Source: Serendipita indica DSM 11827 (taxonomy: Eukaryota > Basidiomycota > Agaricomycetes > Sebacinales > Serendipitaceae). From it: a DNA stretch of 64,000 bases. Within the stretch, counting starts at the first letter, position 1. Each line of letters opens with the position of its first letter. The notes under the pieces are model-generated. The model saw only the letters and a program-made list of their open reading frames with translations. It did no database searches and was not told the origin of the DNA. The translations under genes and the position numbers were made by a program. The stretch is taken from NCBI GenBank assembly GCA_910890315.1, contig CAJVGD010000002.1, forward strand, positions 558,001 to 622,000, read 5' to 3'. Of the stretch, positions 44,051-56,527 are shown piece after piece.

Positions 44051-44994
44051 CTAGTTGGCATCGCAAAAGACTCGCGCAGCGTAACCGCCGAACATGGCTT
44101 TGTACGCATCAATACCTCCAGTGATGGCAACTGGCCGGAGGTCATCCTCGGAGGGAACAACAAACGAAGAGCGAACAGGAGCTATGGGAAAGTTCAGCCA
44201 ATTGTAGCATATCCTTCAACGAAACTCACATCCGTCTGGGTTGATCCAAGTGGGAATGATTTCGTTTCCTGCTTTATGATCAATCCTAAAGATGGCCGAC
44301 TCAATACCATCGACAGAAGCTCCAGTGTAAGACGTCAAGCCGGGCGACGCAGGGAATCCATACACAGTCTCCGACGTCGGGGAAAGAACAGCAAAGCTAC
44401 GAGACTAAGATAGAGTCGCTAAATGACTATCAAGCTTACTTGTAGGAGCCGACGTCAAACGCATTACTGCCAGGTGGGTTTTGGTAAGTCTCTCCGAATG
44501 TGACGCCGACGACTGGCTGAGTGATCGCACTATTCTGTGAAGAGATGAGCGAATGTAATGGAGCATTGCCAGGAAAAATATACCGTAGGGATCAATCTAT
44601 GGTGATTGTAGACGACCTCAAGAGCATCAGCACGGTTGAGCGTCAGGAAGAAGCGACCCTGGGAGTCTAGAGAAGACGCTATGTATCCTTTATACGCCCC
44701 GTCCACGTCTTCTACTACGAGGCGTCCACACGGCGTCGGCGAAGGGACGGCGGCCCGAGCGGCCACGCGGGATGGTTTGCGGGGTGAGATGATGGGGAGA
44801 CCCTGTCGAAGACGCTCTGCGTTTGTCAATGGATAGACGGTATTTGATTGGCCTGGTCTATCCATTGGTGCCATCAATCCGGCGCGTTTTGTGAAATCAG
44901 CGTGGCCCGATGACTTGCGTAATAGTGGAGAGTGTTTGGCACCAATCATAGTCCCAAATCCAATCAAGGAGAGGAAAAGATAGTGAAACTTCAT
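44051..44994 (-). CDS. Small secreted protein of unknown function
   Basis: Four exons encode about 255 residues. A signal peptide (MKFHYLFLSLIGFGTMIGA) is followed by a short polar pro-region ending TKR, a likely Kex2-type site, then a Pro/Arg-rich stretch (SPRKPSRVAARAAVPSPTP). The folded part has CGRLVVEDVDGAYKGYIASS, LTLNRADALEVVY, ITQPVVGVTFGETYQNPPGS, SFAVLSPTSETVYGFPASPG and IDHKAGNEIIPTWINPDG, a beta-rich pattern, and ends ARVFCDAN. It has few cysteines, unlike classic small cysteine-rich effectors. Secretion is well supported; the role is unknown. Confidence 0.75.
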
Positions 44995-45258
44995 CGTTGT
45001 CTGGTGTGTCGAGTAGATTCGGGATCGAATACGTGGAGACGATATGGAATAAAGATAGAAGGAGCGACTGTGGCTAGTGGAATGTGAGTATGATTTCTCT
45101 GTATGTGAAGAAAGCGAGCTAACCTGTTAGCCAGTAGGTGAAATGCAAAGGTCGGTGTGGCAGAGTTCAAGTTATGAAGAGACATCCAGTTACAGTCCAA
45201 TCCACGGATTTATTGATGGGAATACAGCGCGATAAAAGAAACAGGACAGAGAATCCCT

Positions 45259-46287
45259 TCAACCACTCAGTTCGCCTTCTTCTCTCTCCTCTCCATCTGC
45301 CGCATGACTTGCTGACTGAGGGGGCTCCTTTGTAGGTTCAGCCGCGACAGCACTAGGTTCCCCTGCGTCCTGGGTTTCATTTTGGGTAGTCGGCACAACC
45401 TTCGAGGACGCCTGGTCAGTCGTATCGGGTCCATCAACCTGCATATCGGAAGTATCTTGGGTGTCTACAGCTGTGTCTGCACTTTCCGCAGGGTTTTCCG
45501 GGGCACTTTGCTCCTTTTTCGCCTTTGACCTGCGTTTGGTCTTCTTCTTGAGCAACCGTGGCTTGGGAGGCACCAACGGGGCTGGCGGTTCTAGTCTATT
45601 TTCACTCCATCTCCACCGTTCGACAGGATAAAGTACTCCGTTGATAGAGAAACCTTCTGGCGCAAATGAAATATCCTGGGCACTGAGGTTTTCATGGATC
45701 AGATGTCGTAGCGATTCTCCTTTGGTCTGAGGAGCCTCTGCAAAGCGAATAGACTTGGTCAACACTACATTTTCTGTCGATCCTTCCTTCAATGATGGTT
45801 TCGACGGGAGCGTCTCTGGTAGACGCTCCATTTTGGCAGGGGGCTCCTCTCTATACAGGTTATAGGTCATAGGAGTAGCCAGAGCCGTCCTCTCTGGCGA
45901 CGTAGCTACCAGAACAAACCGCTCCAGAGGACGATTGGAATGCTCCAAGATGATGTCGGGGTTATATCGAATAGGGCGAACACGCTTTGGATATGGAGAG
46001 TATTTGTTAGACTTGGCGGATTGCTCTTCTGAAGATTCGTTTTTGTGAAAAAGCAGGAGATAGAATGTCAGAGGGTCGTATTTTATGCTGTCGATCATTA
46101 GCCACCGCGCTCAGACACGAACCACGGCTTACCCAGACGCGTTCTGCCAGAGTCCGCTGACGGAAACAGCTTGAAGTTCTTCTTCGAGCGCAGATCTTTC
46201 GAGCTTGACAGGCAAGCTACCTGGAGGTGGCGAAACGACCGGTTTCGGTTTGAGCGATAGGACGAAAGATGGGTCCGACGAGCCCAT
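45259..46287 (-). CDS. Unrecognised protein with basic and acidic tail
   Basis: Exon 1 starts MGSSDPSFVLSLKPKPVVSP (46287) and includes LERSALEEELQAVSVSGLW; after a 45-nt intron the main exon reads KYDPLTFYLLLFHKNE and continues to a stop at 45259. The ordered part (MTYNLYREE, GFSINGVLYPVERWRWSENR) covers the first 190 residues. Then come a basic cluster (RLLKKKTKRRSKAKKEQ) and a disordered tail ending EEREEGELSG. Composition suggests a nuclear protein. It begins only 29 nt after the stop of the Rxt3-like gene on the same strand. No family is recognised. Confidence 0.65.
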
Positions 46288-46316
46288 AATGGCTACACGT
46301 CTGCAATTTTCCTCTG

Positions 46317-47454
46317 CTATTCTTGCCTTTCTTGTTTGTCGCGTATATGTCTTCTTAATGTTTCCTTGTAGCCATGAATGCGAAGTGATCTACACTCGGC
46401 CTCAGTGCGTCTTGGAGAGCAGTCGGACGAATCACTGACCATAAACGCTGCTCCTTCGTGTGAGTTACCCCAGGATGCGCTCGTCAAACCTGCCGCACCG
46501 AGCCCTCCGACATATCGACCATACTCCGAGGCTGGGAAGACGCGCAGAGTGAGGTCGAGATCGCGCCCGGAACCCTTCTGGAGCTCCTCGAGCTCGACGA
46601 TACCAGAGTGAAGAGCGGCGAATAGCACGTCCGAGTCGTCTGTATAAATCTTTCGTTCGTCGACATAAGGGATGCCGCCCCAAAGTGACCGAGCTCTCGG
46701 GTCGACGCCGACTGTGCCGAGAGGGAAGTGAGAGCGGGGAACAAGAATATTCATCGTTGTCCTACGATTGTACGGGAGCAGCGAGCGCCGAATAGGAAAC
46801 GGCAAATTTGGATACACATAAGTTCCCAAGTGGACTGGGTCGAGAGCTGGCGATGGGGTGCGTGGAGGCGGTAAAAGAGGGGTCGAAGTGACGATATTGG
46901 ATGTTCTTGGGCGATTAGACTCATCGAGCTGGCGCTTGAGAGACAGGGGACTATTTGCCTGTAGAAACCCAAATGGTGGAGGTGAGCTAAGCATAGAGGA
47001 GCGTGGCAAAGTGACAAAATCGCGACGAGACACCAGTACAAACCTCAAAGGGCCGTGTATCATCTGTGAACGGCGGCTGTCCTGCGCCAGGCATGTGCTG
47101 GTCGCGCTGTGCGGTGGAGAACGGGTCTCTGCGTGTTCTCGCGGATCCTTCTGTCGTTTCTATACTGCCATAGTCTGGCTGAACGAGCGGTGGCAAGCCC
47201 ACTTTGTCGTTTTCTCGCTCGGATCGTTTGAGGTAGTACGAGCCCAGCGACGGGCTCAAATGGCCATAGCTCTGCGCCGTTTGAAACGGTCTAGACGCAT
47301 CTTGGAGGACTATGCGCTCAATTTCACGCCCAAGAGGCTCGCTGGGCGCATGCACGTCGCCGACGGCCTTTGCGCTCGTCACCGTATCCTCCCAGGGTTT
47401 CCGGCGTGTGCGGTCAATCGACGGCACTTCTTGGAGTAGACTGGTAATGTTCAT
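46317..47454 (-). CDS. RXT3: Histone deacetylase complex subunit Rxt3-like
   Basis: Predicted subunit of the Rpd3L histone deacetylase complex. Exon 1 (from 47454, MNITSLLQEVPSIDRTRRK) is polar and mostly disordered; after an intron of about 84 nt exon 2 has LGTYVYPNLPFPI, NILVPRSHF, the core SLWGGIPYVDERKIYTDDSD and VLFAALHSGIV, then LDLTLRVFPASEYGRYVGGL and SASWGNSHEGAAFMVSDSS. The last three blocks match the Rxt3 domain (LWGT..IYTDDSD, LHSG, SWGNSHDG). The start codon choice and intron acceptor are not certain, since a nearer acceptor is out of frame. Confidence 0.8.
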
Positions 47455-47629
47455 GCTCAATCTTTTACAAAAGGTTCGGTTGACGACAGGTCCAGTAGCT
47501 GAGCATAATTCAATTAGCCTAAGACATGCGGTAATGTCCGGTCGGAAACCAGGCCGCGCAAGAAAAGTCATATGCATGTTGGATAGGTTTACTAGACATG
47601 CTATACACCAAGCTAAGAGCGAGGATGGC

Positions 47630-48383
47630 TTATTTCTGTGAATATACAGTTAGAAACATCAGACAGCCTCCCAGGACGCTCTACTCACCAGCAATATACC
47701 ATCAAAGCGTTGCTTGAACCACGCCTGCGTGTCCTCTTTGCGCACACGGTGAGAAAAGCCAATGCGGGCCTTTTGCTGCTTCCTTCGCGCAATACGTCCG
47801 CCCGGTCGTCCCATCACAACGTAGAAATCCATGCCAAAGATACCAATCGTCGGGTCATAGCGTGCTCCCAAGTCGATGTGCTCCTGGATACCAAATCCAA
47901 AGTTGCCCGTCTCGGAAAAGTTTTTGCGTCGGAGTTCGTATTCTTTGACTTTGAGTCCTCGCTCGAGAATCTCCTCTGCCTTGGGACCGCGAATGGTGAC
48001 ATGGACCGCAATCTTTTCGTTTCTTCGGATACCAAAGTGTCGAACAGTATAGCGCGCCTTTGAGGTAACAGGCGTTTGTCCAGTCAGTTGTTCCAGCACC
48101 TTTGATGCTCGTGTCAGACGATCTCCAGACTCGCCAACCGAAATGTCTATCACGGTGTCAGTCCCCCAAATCTCGCGGCGCGACAACCAACGACGCAACT
48201 GATAACGAGCTTTTCGATTCTCAACTCCTTCATAGGATTGATGGGTGCAGACTTGGAGTCGGCCTGGTATCAAATAGCCAAAGAGTCAGCCACTGTACAC
48301 TTTGACGGCCAGTCGGAGCAAGAGCAACGCCACGATTATAATTTATTCGAATCGTTGCGCTTGCCATCCAATTACCGTACCAT
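47630..48383 (-). CDS. RPL11: Ribosomal protein uL5 (L11)
   Basis: Cytosolic 60S subunit protein that binds 5S rRNA. Exon 1 is the ATG alone (48383-48381) followed by an intron of about 120 nt. The next exon gives [20 protein letters not shown], then [97 protein letters not shown] and [16 protein letters not shown]. The final exon holds only Lys and the stop (47635-47630). Both ends are thus split off as tiny exons. The match to yeast L11 runs over the full length. Confidence 0.95.
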
Positions 48384-48625
48384 TTTTGAAGAATTTCCCG
48401 ACGAGATCAAGGTCTAATGTGGACTTTGTACAAACAAGTGCCAAACAAGCCGCAAGCCACGGCCCAGAGAAAATCAGATTTATATCAAGAAAGGAGCACA
48501 TTTACAAGCTATATTTCTCCTTCTTCTGGTGAGTCTGACCGCGGCTTGGGGGTTGTATTTCCGTTCTAAACTCGCATCAGTTGTATCCCGCCACCCAGAG
48601 CTTGTATTACTCACAGTCTCGCGCC

Positions 48626-51209
48626 TCATTTCCACATCTTCATCCTTTCTTCTTGAACTGGTAGTCCTAGAACAGGTTCAGATGGATACACGAGGCGAGC
48701 ACAGGAAGAAAAACGTACCCCTTACGATCTCTCTCCCTTTCACGGTCACGGTCTCTGTCGTCTCGTCTGCGATATCTGTCCCTTTCCTTTGACCTATCCC
48801 TAGACCTGTTTCTTTCGCGGTCCCTGTCATGGTCACGCATACGCGAGCCATATGGCTCTTTGCGCTTTCGGCTTGATACCGAGCCATCGTCCGAATGATT
48901 TTCTCTCATCTTTTCCTTTTGCCTCTTGACAAACTTGGAGAATGCAGCCTTGCGGGCTTCATCGTCATTGTCAAGCGCCTTGAACTCGGGCAAGTCTTGT
49001 ATGATGGGGACGACCTAAGCAGGAATGAGTATTGTGAGGCGACCGGCTAATAATGCCACTCGCCTCTTCGTATGGCGTATCAATGTCAAATTTGTGAGCT
49101 TTGCGTTTGAGCGCATGTCGGAGGTCATCCTGCATCCTTCGCTGCATCCTTTCCGCCTTGCGCCGTTGATGAGCTGCTTGCTCACGGAACTAGCAAGGCT
49201 CAGCGACTTCAAGATTTTGGGATGAAACTCACATTACGGTGCAGAGCCACAACGTCAGCCTCTGCTAGTTGAGAAAGCTTTTCGTCTTCCTTGAGCAGAT
49301 TGGTAAACTCTCCAATCTCCGTCTGTTCGGTAAACTTGAAGGAGCGAGAAGCCAGGTATTTGCCAACGTCCTTAAGTTTGCCTTCCAGCGCCAGATCGAG
49401 CTCATCCACTGCATCCCAAAAGAGCTCCAAGGGAGTAGAACCAGGCAGACCAAGAAGGTTGAGATATCGCTCATCATTGGAAATCAGAGGGTAAATTTCC
49501 TTCCATTTCGTCCCCGATAAGAGCTTCCCGCTCGCCTTGAGTTCGTCAAGCAGCGCCTGAGAGACATTAGCAAATCATATCCCTTTGCTCGAATATACGT
49601 ACCCTAAATCCCTCACGAGCAAGGCGATTTCTCTGCATGCGACTATTCTCAGCGACTTTGACGGCCGCCTCGTATTCGCCAGATTTAATCTTGCTATAGT
49701 CTTCAAATGCGAGAAGAATGTCGAGTTGGGGAAGCTGAGATAACTCTTCGTCCTCTCTCCACTGCTCCGACTCTAGCACCATTCTGAGGGCGTCTCTCCA
49801 TCGAGTTAGGGCATCGACTTCACACTTTTTGAATATCCCCACGACCTTTTCCATATTACGACCTCGCATCTCACGGAGTCTCGCCTGGGCAGGTAAGCAT
49901 AGAGACGCACTTTGTTGTCATAGACTTACTTGCTCACGCTGTTGCAGTTCCGAAACATATTCACGAAATATTTGACGTCGCTCTGCTTCGATTTTGACGG
50001 TTTGCCATATAGGATGTTGAGAGAAAAGCTGGTCTGCGGTCTCGAAAGACGTATAATGGAAAACATTGGGGTTTCCTTTGAGCATATTTCGAAGTGCTGG
50101 TCGCTGCTTGTTCATACGCGCCTCTTTTTCTTCTGCTTCCTTCTTCCTGAGCATCTCCGTGTACTACAATCCCTGAGCAATGCTCGCCAAAAGAGAAAGG
50201 GTAATCACCTTTTGCCACGATTCTCTCTTCTCCGCAGTAGTATTAAAGGACTTGTACAAGGGATCGGTGACGATGGCACGCAACGTACCCTCCCAGGTAG
50301 AGTCTGCTGTAATCCCGGCCTTTTTAAGGAGATACCAGAACGCCTTTTCCGCCTCTTCATGTGTGGAGAATCCATTTGTGGGTACCACTGGCTCATCAGG
50401 GTTGGTAGGTCGAGGCGGCGCTTGCTGGACCGGAGTTGGAGCATTCGGGAATCCAACAGCTCCAGCCATCCCAGGTCGCACCATGGCTCCCGAAATCGAG
50501 TTAAGAGTTGATGCCTGGCTTCCCGCATGGGTCGGAGATGCTAACATTGGCAATGGATGGGCACCTTCTAATCCTGGTACTATCACAGGGGGCAGCGGCC
50601 TATATATGGTCAGAGATACCGCCAAAGTACTCGATTCAAGTCACGTACACTGGCGGTGGCCCTGGACTGCTTTCCTTTTCCACCTTTTCGAGGAGCAGCA
50701 ACAGTTCTTCAGGCATTTCCCACTTCGACTGCTTGGTCGCTGTCTGTGAATATGTTTAGACGGCTATAGAACCCTACTTGCGCAGCTCACATTATAATAG
50801 TACTTGCGGCCTTCTTGAAAATATTCCTTCCATGTCGTTTTGGCCAAAGCACGCTGTAACATATGTATATGTGAACCAAATACGCAAGGTGGTTCAAATT
50901 ACCTCGAATGGCGTCTTCAAGACTGTAGGAATATGTCATTCTTAGAGAGCGACAGAGAGATTCTACGCACCATCGGGTTTCTCCCAGACACTTTCGCCTG
51001 TAGATGCCTGACAAAAATAAGGAGACAGAATTTGAGGGGAAGGAGATAACAAACATTGTTCCAATAGGTTCTCCCTTCTGCATTTCGATGTTCAGTCTGC
51101 AAGTTTTCAGTTGGCGGACAATGCGCGTGTAGATCGCGTACCCAAATACCAGGAACAGACTAAGAATGAGTTAGTGATTGCATCGGGGTCAACGAGTAGA
51201 ACTTACCAT
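48626..51209 (-). CDS. PRP40: U1 snRNP splicing factor Prp40
   Basis: Nuclear factor bridging 5' splice site and branch point. Exon 1 is the ATG alone (51209-51207). Two WW domains follow (SVPGIWTEHRNAEGRTYWNN with SVWEKPD; WKEYFQEGRKYYYN with KQSKWEMPEE), each split by introns. A proline-rich linker leads to several FF domains, including FWYLLKKAGITADSTWEGTL, FHYTSFETADQLFSQHPIWQ and LLDELKASGKLLSGTKWKEI with ISNDERYLNLLGLPGSTPLE. The tail is Arg/Asp-rich (DRDRERNRSRDRSKERDRYR). The last exon is uncertain: two alternative acceptors give either a short end (stop at 48626) or a longer basic tail. It shares a promoter region of 85 bp with ZW10. Confidence 0.92.
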
Positions 51210-51294
51210 GGTGGTGGAGGACAAAGCGCGACGACAACTTGGCTCCCGACCATACGCACCGTTGCGCTCGTCGTGCTCGTGGATCCGCGTGAAT

Positions 51295-54183
51295 ATGGCG
51301 TTTCCGATTCCCCAGCATCTTCCACGCGCCACATTTCAACAACCGGAGACGTCGACAACAGTCCTCACATCTCTTGCAGATGCTTCTACCGTGACTTTGG
51401 AGCTGACAAGCGAGCTAATAAGAAAACTCAATGAAGAGATTCAAAAGACAGAAGTATGATCTTACTTGAGTCTCGTCTGTTTGTACAGCTCATCCATAGA
51501 TTTTACTAGAACGCCATTCATAGCCGTATACATGACGACCTAGAGGCATTTGAAAGGCAGTTGGATACCTCTCGTAGCGTACATCGACGCTTGACGACAC
51601 TGCACACGAACGTCGATGCATTGTATTCCGAACTAGAAGACTCTGAGGTAGGCATATGCCTTTCTTTGTCGTGCTTGAATACTCAACATTGCCGTAGAAT
51701 GGCGTTATACCCCACATACAACGTGCCCTTCACACCCATTCGGACCTTGCCCAACGAACGCTCAACGCCGAGGTATTGAACACATCCTTACAGCACCTGG
51801 ACAGGTGTAAAGAGGCGTATCTCCAGCTGGAAAATTCTATATCCTCTGGCGACCTACCCAAAGCTATGGAAATCGGTGCTAGGCTTCAAACCTTGCTAGA
51901 CCTCTCTCCACCCCCGTTGGTCAAGAGTCTGGTTTTGTCTGATCTCAAGGTTCGCCTCATGTGTTGGAAATAACTCTCAGGCTTATTTCTTTCAGCACCT
52001 CACTCGATCTAAACGGGACAATGTTCTCGAGCAGCTCTCGAAGGCTTATGCGACCTGCCTCGATCTAAAGGAGTCGAGTTTTGTCATCGCCCATCATTAT
52101 GGGTCAAACCTCACGCTCAACGATATCCTTGTCTCACTTCCAAGTGAGATTATTGCCGTTAACCTGGCCACCCTTCGAAAAGATCTTTTCTCGCGGTTCA
52201 TCAACTGTGTCCTACGGGATAATTACACCGTCCTACGCGTAAAGTCGACCAGAATTGATCTGAGCGCGTCGAGCTCTCAAGATTCGTTCACTTCACTGCT
52301 CCATCTCTTCACATTCTTAAGCGAGGAGCTTCTCCCTCATATACCCGAACCACATCGGGCATCATTCTCCACTGCATTCTACAATCCACTCTGTGACGCG
52401 CTACAAGCTCACCTCTTCGCCTTGGTCCCAGCGACCATTGACGAGCTCCCTTCGTATTTAACGACATTGATTGGGGTAATCGACTTTGAAACAAAGATTA
52501 CTGCTCTTGGTTTCTCTACTGGACCGGAGAGGCGTCTACAAGCGTGGTGTCAAGGCGTGCAGACACATTACGAGAAGAAACGACGGACGGAGCTCTTGGA
52601 ACGAGCAAGAACCATCGTTCTCTCCCAACCAAGCTACGGAGTGACGATTGAAGTTGAAGTCTCGGCCAAAGAGTCGGTCAAAGAAGCTGCATCGGTCGAA
52701 CCCTTGACAGATGGAGCAGAGGTTGAGACTGCGAACTGGGACTTTGACGACGAAGATACAACCAAGGAGGTCCCTTCGATTGCCAGCAATAAAGAAGACG
52801 CCGAGAGTACCGAAGAAGATGGAGACGGTTGGGGGTTCGACGACGATGAACCCACGGTAGAGGAGAAAGGCCAAGAATCCGAGGAGAAGACTCACGACCC
52901 GTGGGGGGACGAATGGGATGATGCTCCAGTACCACCAAATGATGAGCACCCGTCTCAAGGTGCCTTGCAGTCCAAGGCCGTGCAGCCAGCCCAAACTCGG
53001 GTGGTGGCGTCTCCAGAGACGTACCAAGTGTCAAATGTCGCCAAGGAGATATCCGAATTGGCCCATAAGATTCTTTCTGAAGGAATTTCGCTCCTTCACA
53101 CGAGGTATTCAACTTCCCTAAATGCAAACTCCACTTACCGACCGGTCGTAGGTTGTTTGCTGAGCAGGGGTTCACGTCCACGCGTGCTTCGCTATTGATG
53201 CCTAGTACGCCATCTGTAGTCGATCTATTCAGAGCACTCTATCCCGTACTTCACTCTGAAGAATCTCAAAGCAGCCTCGCATCGAGGCTTCGTTACTCGA
53301 ATGACTGTCAATACCTCGCAGACTCTTGCAAGACATTACAGGATGTATACGAGACAAATTGTAGCACACAACCAGATTATACGACTACCCATAGTCGTTT
53401 CGAAGAAACAAGGGGAAGACTGGAAGTTTTGGCGACCAATCTGCGCGAGGACGCGATCGTATGTTCACCAATAACGTCTCAAATCAAATCTCATATGTTT
53501 AGGAGGAAGAAGCGCAAAGTATCCTTGCGCTAGTCGCCAACGCTGGAAACTTTGTCGACCTGGGCTACGATGTCCGGTTCACCCACGCCAGTGACAGGTT
53601 TCGGCAAATCAAGAATCGGATCACGCTCATTTCAAAGGATCTACAAGTATGCACTACCCGCTTTATATCACTTGTTAATGATCTTTATAGGCAACTCTGA
53701 CCAGATCCGTATGCTACCAGTCCCTTGGAGCCATCGTTGACCAAGTGTTGGGACTTGCCCTTCAAGATGCATTTGCACTGGAAGATATTCCAGAGGCAGC
53801 ATCAGAGCGTATTGCAACTCTTTGTAGAGTATTGCACCCGTTGGATACACTCTTCCCCGAAGTCGACGGGGTACGTCGTCATGTCTTAACGAACGTAGCG
53901 CTGATGCCCCTCTGCAAAGGTCTCTACAGTGGCGTCATACGTCCCACTGTGGCTCAAATTCACTTACCTCTCTGATATCCTGGTCCGTATATGGATTGAC
54001 TACTTTCCACGTTTGGTTCTCATGACGCCATAGGAGGGCTCTCTTATGGACATTAATGGATGGTTCGACTCGGGGTTGCTCGTCGATTATGAACCCCAAG
54101 AGCTGTCAAGACTGATCAAGGCCCTCTTCGCCGACTCCCCTGTTCGAGCGAATACGATTTCCAAAATCATGCGCTCTACATAG
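51295..54183 (+). CDS. ZW10: Centromere/kinetochore protein ZW10 family
   Basis: Predicted tethering-complex subunit (Dsl1/NRZ) for Golgi-to-ER traffic, and in animals also a kinetochore protein. Exons from MAFPIPQHLPRAT build an N-terminal coiled coil (DASTVTLELTSELIRKLNEE, FERQLDTSRSVHRRLTTLHT, HLDRCKEAYLQLENSISSGD) and a helical C-terminus (VCYQSLGAIVDQVLGLALQD, LATNLREDAI, WFDSGLLVDYEPQELSRLIK). In the middle, three acidic-aromatic motifs (NWDFDDED, GWGFDDDEP, DPWGDEWDDAP) lie in a disordered stretch; such W-x-[FDE]-D motifs are how Dsl1-type proteins bind coatomer in yeast. About 790 residues, close to the family's usual length. Confidence 0.85.
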
Positions 54184-54543
54184 TAATTCCATAACCTTAT
54201 TACTAGACTAGACGCGATTAATCGACTGCATTTCAAGAGACATTTGGGGAAGCGGTAAAACAAAAAGGATGAAGTATTGTAGGGAGTACATGCAATCCGA
54301 ACCCAGGTGAGGAATCTAGGTATGATACACTACACATATATCGGCCTTCTACATTGAGCAAGTCGACGTGGTTCTCTTTCGTTGTGGACGTTCGTTTTTG
54401 ATTCGTAAATAGTTTGGGGAGGAAACAAAAGTGCGGGGATCAAATTGGGTAAAGCAGGTCGAAGACGAGTATAGTCGATCCTTTTGAGAAAAGCACGCTC
54501 TCGCTTCTTGGAGCGAGAGCGCTGGCCAAAAGACCACGGGCAC
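54184..54543. other. Intergenic, about 360 bp
   Basis: Two convergent genes end here, so this is 3' UTR sequence. A 64-codon minus-strand frame at 54349-54543 continues past the methyltransferase stop and is not accepted. Nothing else is visible. Confidence 0.5.
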
Positions 54544-56358
54544 CTAAAACTGCCCGCGTGTTGAGAAAGAACAATTTGTACGTTCTTTAATATAGGCGAG
54601 CGACTGCTCCCTGTTGCGGACGTGGCAATGTGGTATCTTGAAGTGGCGAACTTTTTCCCTCAGAGCGGCTTGGGCCGCCATGTGTTGTTTTTTAGGGACC
54701 ATGTTCGGCTTTACGTGATTCTGACCATTCTCTTGCGTGATAGATGAAGTCGAAGCGGGAGAATTGGAAGTCAGAGGCTTCAAACGGCCCCACGCAATCC
54801 GCCAGCGGAACCAGGTATGGTATCGTGCATCGTCATCGAGCTCTGCACCAGGATTTGAGTGAAACTACTTTTAGAAAACAACCATCGGTTTGCTTACCGG
54901 CAATGGCTTTTGGCGCCCACTCTTCGACTTGCTCAGGGGTAACGCCGTCTTCAATCAGAAGTTGCTTTGTCGCCAGGACAAACATCTAAGGAGGCAGTCA
55001 GTAGGCAGGTACCACAGGCGCTTGAAACGTGCCTTGAGGTTTTGTCTCATCAGGACGCCTGTCACCTTGTAGTGCAGGCTTTCCTCCTTTAGGCTGCCTA
55101 ACAAAAAGGTCAGCCACCTGCTTGGCCAATGCAAAAAGGGAAGCTTACTCGTCGGCCAGGGCGATACGGGGTGAAGATTGAGCCTGTTCCGCACGACTGT
55201 TCATGGTATTCTTCAAACTGCCAGAGGCCCTTGTCAAGCGTCTCTGGCGAGTCATCGACGTCCGCTACGTTGCAGCGTCGGACTTGGGCCTGACGAACGG
55301 CTTGGGTGGATTTAGATTTAGAGAAAGAAACGACGAGAGCCATTGCATACCTTGCATCCACCGCTGCATCCACGACCCGGCTTCATTATTATCCGACGCG
55401 GGTTCGAGAATGGTAACCTGGTCCTTGTCAAGCAAGTCAAAGTCGCCCTCAATAAAGATGGCCAGTCCGCCGGGTCTGAGGCAGTTGGTGGCCTCGATGA
55501 GTAAGTTTCGGTACGACCTGATGCCAGAACCGATGCAGCGAACATGGACGACGTCGTACCCATTATAGAATGGTGCGAGACCGTCATTCACGTTGTAACG
55601 ACGAAACTCGACGTTTGTAGGCACGTCATTGTACGTCTGTGCGGCTTCATCGATGGCAATGACTTGAATCTTGGGATTGTCAGAGGCCAGTTCGATTGCC
55701 CTATCGAGAGATCAGCTGGGCCACGAGGAGGAGGACGACCGGTCTTACCATTGTCCGGAGCCGCATCCTATACATATGTCAGTGAAATTGCAGTAATAAG
55801 AGTATTATTAGTACCCACCTACGTCCAGCGCGGTTTTGTTCTCGCCGTCGGCCAAAATGGAGCGCAGCGCCCTCTGGAGGTCAAAAGGCTGGCCGAGACG
55901 GAGTAGAATGTGCTGTTTATCCCTGCAGAGAGGTGAGCGAGATGCGGGGTCGTGTCGAATTCAAGCACGTACAGCCGTCTGATCTCTTCTTCGTCTGCCA
56001 GGCGGGGAAATGAGATGCATGAGCACCTTGACGGAGGGGAGGAGAGAGTGTACTGACCGATTGGAAGTAAATAAGTCTCGTTGGATGCACTAAAAACGCG
56101 AGAAGAGCCAGCAAAGGTCCGAAAGTTGAGGGGATCGAGTACGTCGGAGAGATAGTCGTCGAGGTCTGAATCTGAGCAAGATGTGATGGATCTAAGCTCT
56201 GCAATGTCTGCGGGATCCCATTGAAATGCGGCCTGGTCGTAGCGGGCCGTCATGGGCAACGAGCGCGCCGAGTCTGGTGTTTTCGGGGGCGTGGAGTCTG
56301 AAAGGTGCCCATCCTGCCCGGTAGAGCGAGACATGAACGGGTAAGGGACAAAAAACAT
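54544..56358 (-). CDS. SAM-dependent methyltransferase
   Basis: The N-terminus (MFFVPYPFMSRSTGQ or MSRSTGQ) is followed by a polar region, then DEEEIRRLDKQHILLRLGQP across a GTACGT-type donor, and the class I methyltransferase core: motif I TALDVGCGSGQWAIELAS (split by an intron), acidic strand IQVIAIDEAA, YDVVHVRCIGSGIRSYRNLL, LRPGGLAIFIEGDFDLL. The C-terminal part has ATKQLLIEDGVTPEQVEEWA and WFRWRIAWGRLKP. Such proteins are numerous in Agaricomycetes and are annotated as generic or LaeA-like methyltransferases; substrate is unknown. Seven or more short exons make the model approximate. The tail after RLKPLTS is unusually long and polar. Confidence 0.8.
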
Positions 56359-56527
56359 GGACGCGGCCAGGATCAAGGTGCTGGCGACCACGTTACTCGG
56401 CCACAAGGCCAATAAAATCAAGTGGGCTTCTAGTCGATTTTGGAGGTGCGGTGCAGAGTTTACGTGTGACCACCTGCCTGAACAAAAATCTCTGAATAAC
56501 TTTAGAAATTTTAATGTACACAAAGGA

